From: an uncultured Eubacteriales bacterium
GTDB lineage: Bacteria > Bacillota > Clostridia > Oscillospirales > Oscillospiraceae
Assembly: GCA_900544765.1 (NCBI GenBank)
Contig: UQWI01000004.1
Coordinates: forward strand, 136,101 to 200,100
Reading direction: 5' to 3'
DNA: 64,000 nucleotides
The notes under the pieces were generated by a model. The model did no database searches, was not told the origin of the DNA, and saw only the letters and a program-made list of their open reading frames with translations. Of the stretch, positions 63,663 through 64,000 are shown one piece after another. Each line of letters starts with the position of its first letter. The first letter of the stretch is position 1. The translations under genes and the position numbers were made by a program.

Positions 63663-63935
63663 TTATTGTGCTGTGTAGTCTATTACGTTCTCGATTAGTG
63701 CGGCGACGGGTTTACCTGTGTCCGCGAAATGCTCGCGGACTTTCAGCCGTGAGCCTCCGCAGTAGAAGTACGTCTCGCCGTCCTCATCTACGGCGTAGAA
63801 TGCGGTGTTGTCCAGCGTGGGCTTTGGCTCGCGCTCTTCTTCCCACTGTTTGAGCAGCTCTTTGGGCGGTGTGTCGGTGCAGTCGCTTTGGCCCTGTTGA
63901 CAAAAGCGCCATAGGACGCAGCTCCATGCTGTACC
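63663..63935 (-). CDS. TnpW-like small mobile-element protein
   Basis: The open frame gives up to 90 residues with an acidic middle (KELLKQWEEEREPKPTLDN) and a C-terminus TYFYCGGSRLKVREHFADTG, then KPVAALIENVID. That pattern is like TnpW, a small protein found before TnpX recombinases. No ATG, GTG or TTG is in frame, so the N-terminus may be lost or frameshifted. The place before the recombinase gene supports the call. Confidence 0.4.
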   Translation of the reverse strand, partial: GTAWSCVLWRFCQQGQSDCTDTPPKELLKQWEEEREPKPTLDNTAFYAVDEDGETYFYCGGSRLKVREHFADTGKPVAALIENVIDYTAQ

Positions 63936-63945
63936 CTATGGCGCT
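63905..63945 (-). terminator. Strong hairpin with T run near the right edge
   Basis: AGCGCCATAGG and CCTATGGCGCT (63905-63915 with 63935-63945) form an 11-base perfect stem with inner CAGC/GCTG pairing, followed on the minus strand by TTTTG. It may end an upstream gene beyond the window. Confidence 0.5.
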
Positions 63946-64000
63946 TAGAGTTTTACGGAGACTCACGCCCGGGTGTTTCCGGGTCGTCAGGAGCTTTACC

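Overview
The window is GC-rich (about 60 percent by eye) chromosomal DNA from a Gram-positive, endospore-forming member of the Clostridia, most like Oscillospiraceae and related gut Firmicutes. The evidence is sporulation genes (yabP, yabQ, spoIIR), the yabP-yabQ-divIC-S1 gene order, an rpmG-secE-nusG-rplK-rplA cluster, MurT/GatD, an archaeal-type ProRS, sigma-A-like promoters and AGGAGG-type ribosome binding sites. No rRNA, tRNA or CRISPR array was seen. Genus cannot be fixed from this sequence alone.

Layout. 1-1.8 kb: a YtrA-type GntR regulator with an ABC ATPase and permease. 1.9-3.4 kb: sporulation and division genes. 3.6-5.6 kb: a secreted protein of unknown role, an RluA-type pseudouridine synthase and a macro-domain protein. 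5.7-8.1 kb: the ribosomal and secretion operon with clear promoter and terminator. 8.2-10.2 kb: a candidate structured RNA (possibly 6S), folC and ruvX. 10.2-14.1 kb: a hotdog thioesterase, a parvulin foldase and a NYN-domain protein. 14.1-17.7 kb: two tandem ECF sigma factor plus membrane-partner modules, each with an ECF-type promoter. 17.7-22.5 kb: a secreted LxxG-repeat protein, an MMPL transporter and a TetR regulator. 22.6-31.3 kb: spoIIR, a rhomboid-like protein with a zinc finger, a beta-propeller protein, proS, an acetyltransferase, a membrane protein with an HAAS-like N-terminus, and tcdA.

31.3-42.9 kb is the most notable region. A promoter drives a leader with two hexaloop hairpins and an intrinsic terminator. 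A small ANTAR-domain RNA-binding protein follows, then guaA, a CAT-like gene, a histidine phosphatase gene, pyrG, glmS, purB, purA, murT and gatD. Five of these (guaA, pyrG, glmS, murT-gatD as one enzyme, and the amination steps they serve) depend on glutamine nitrogen. The layout suggests antitermination control of a glutamine-consuming nucleotide and cell-wall precursor operon.

42.9-49.7 kb is a carbohydrate catabolic island: Gfo/Idh dehydrogenase, split transketolase, TRAP transporter and a FadR-type regulator with matching operator-like palindromes. 49.8-56.6 kb holds degV, a second split transketolase, glpK behind an attenuator-like hairpin, glycerol-1-phosphate dehydrogenase and a LOG-family protein. 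56.6-62.2 kb has a LysR/SDR deletion scar, a CapA-like lipoprotein with a probable leaderless mRNA, an RlmI-like methyltransferase, a frameshifted membrane protein, a DUF3795 protein, a nitroreductase and an XRE regulator. The right end is the edge of a mobile element with a TnpX-type serine recombinase that is cut short at its C-terminus and a TnpW-like small gene.
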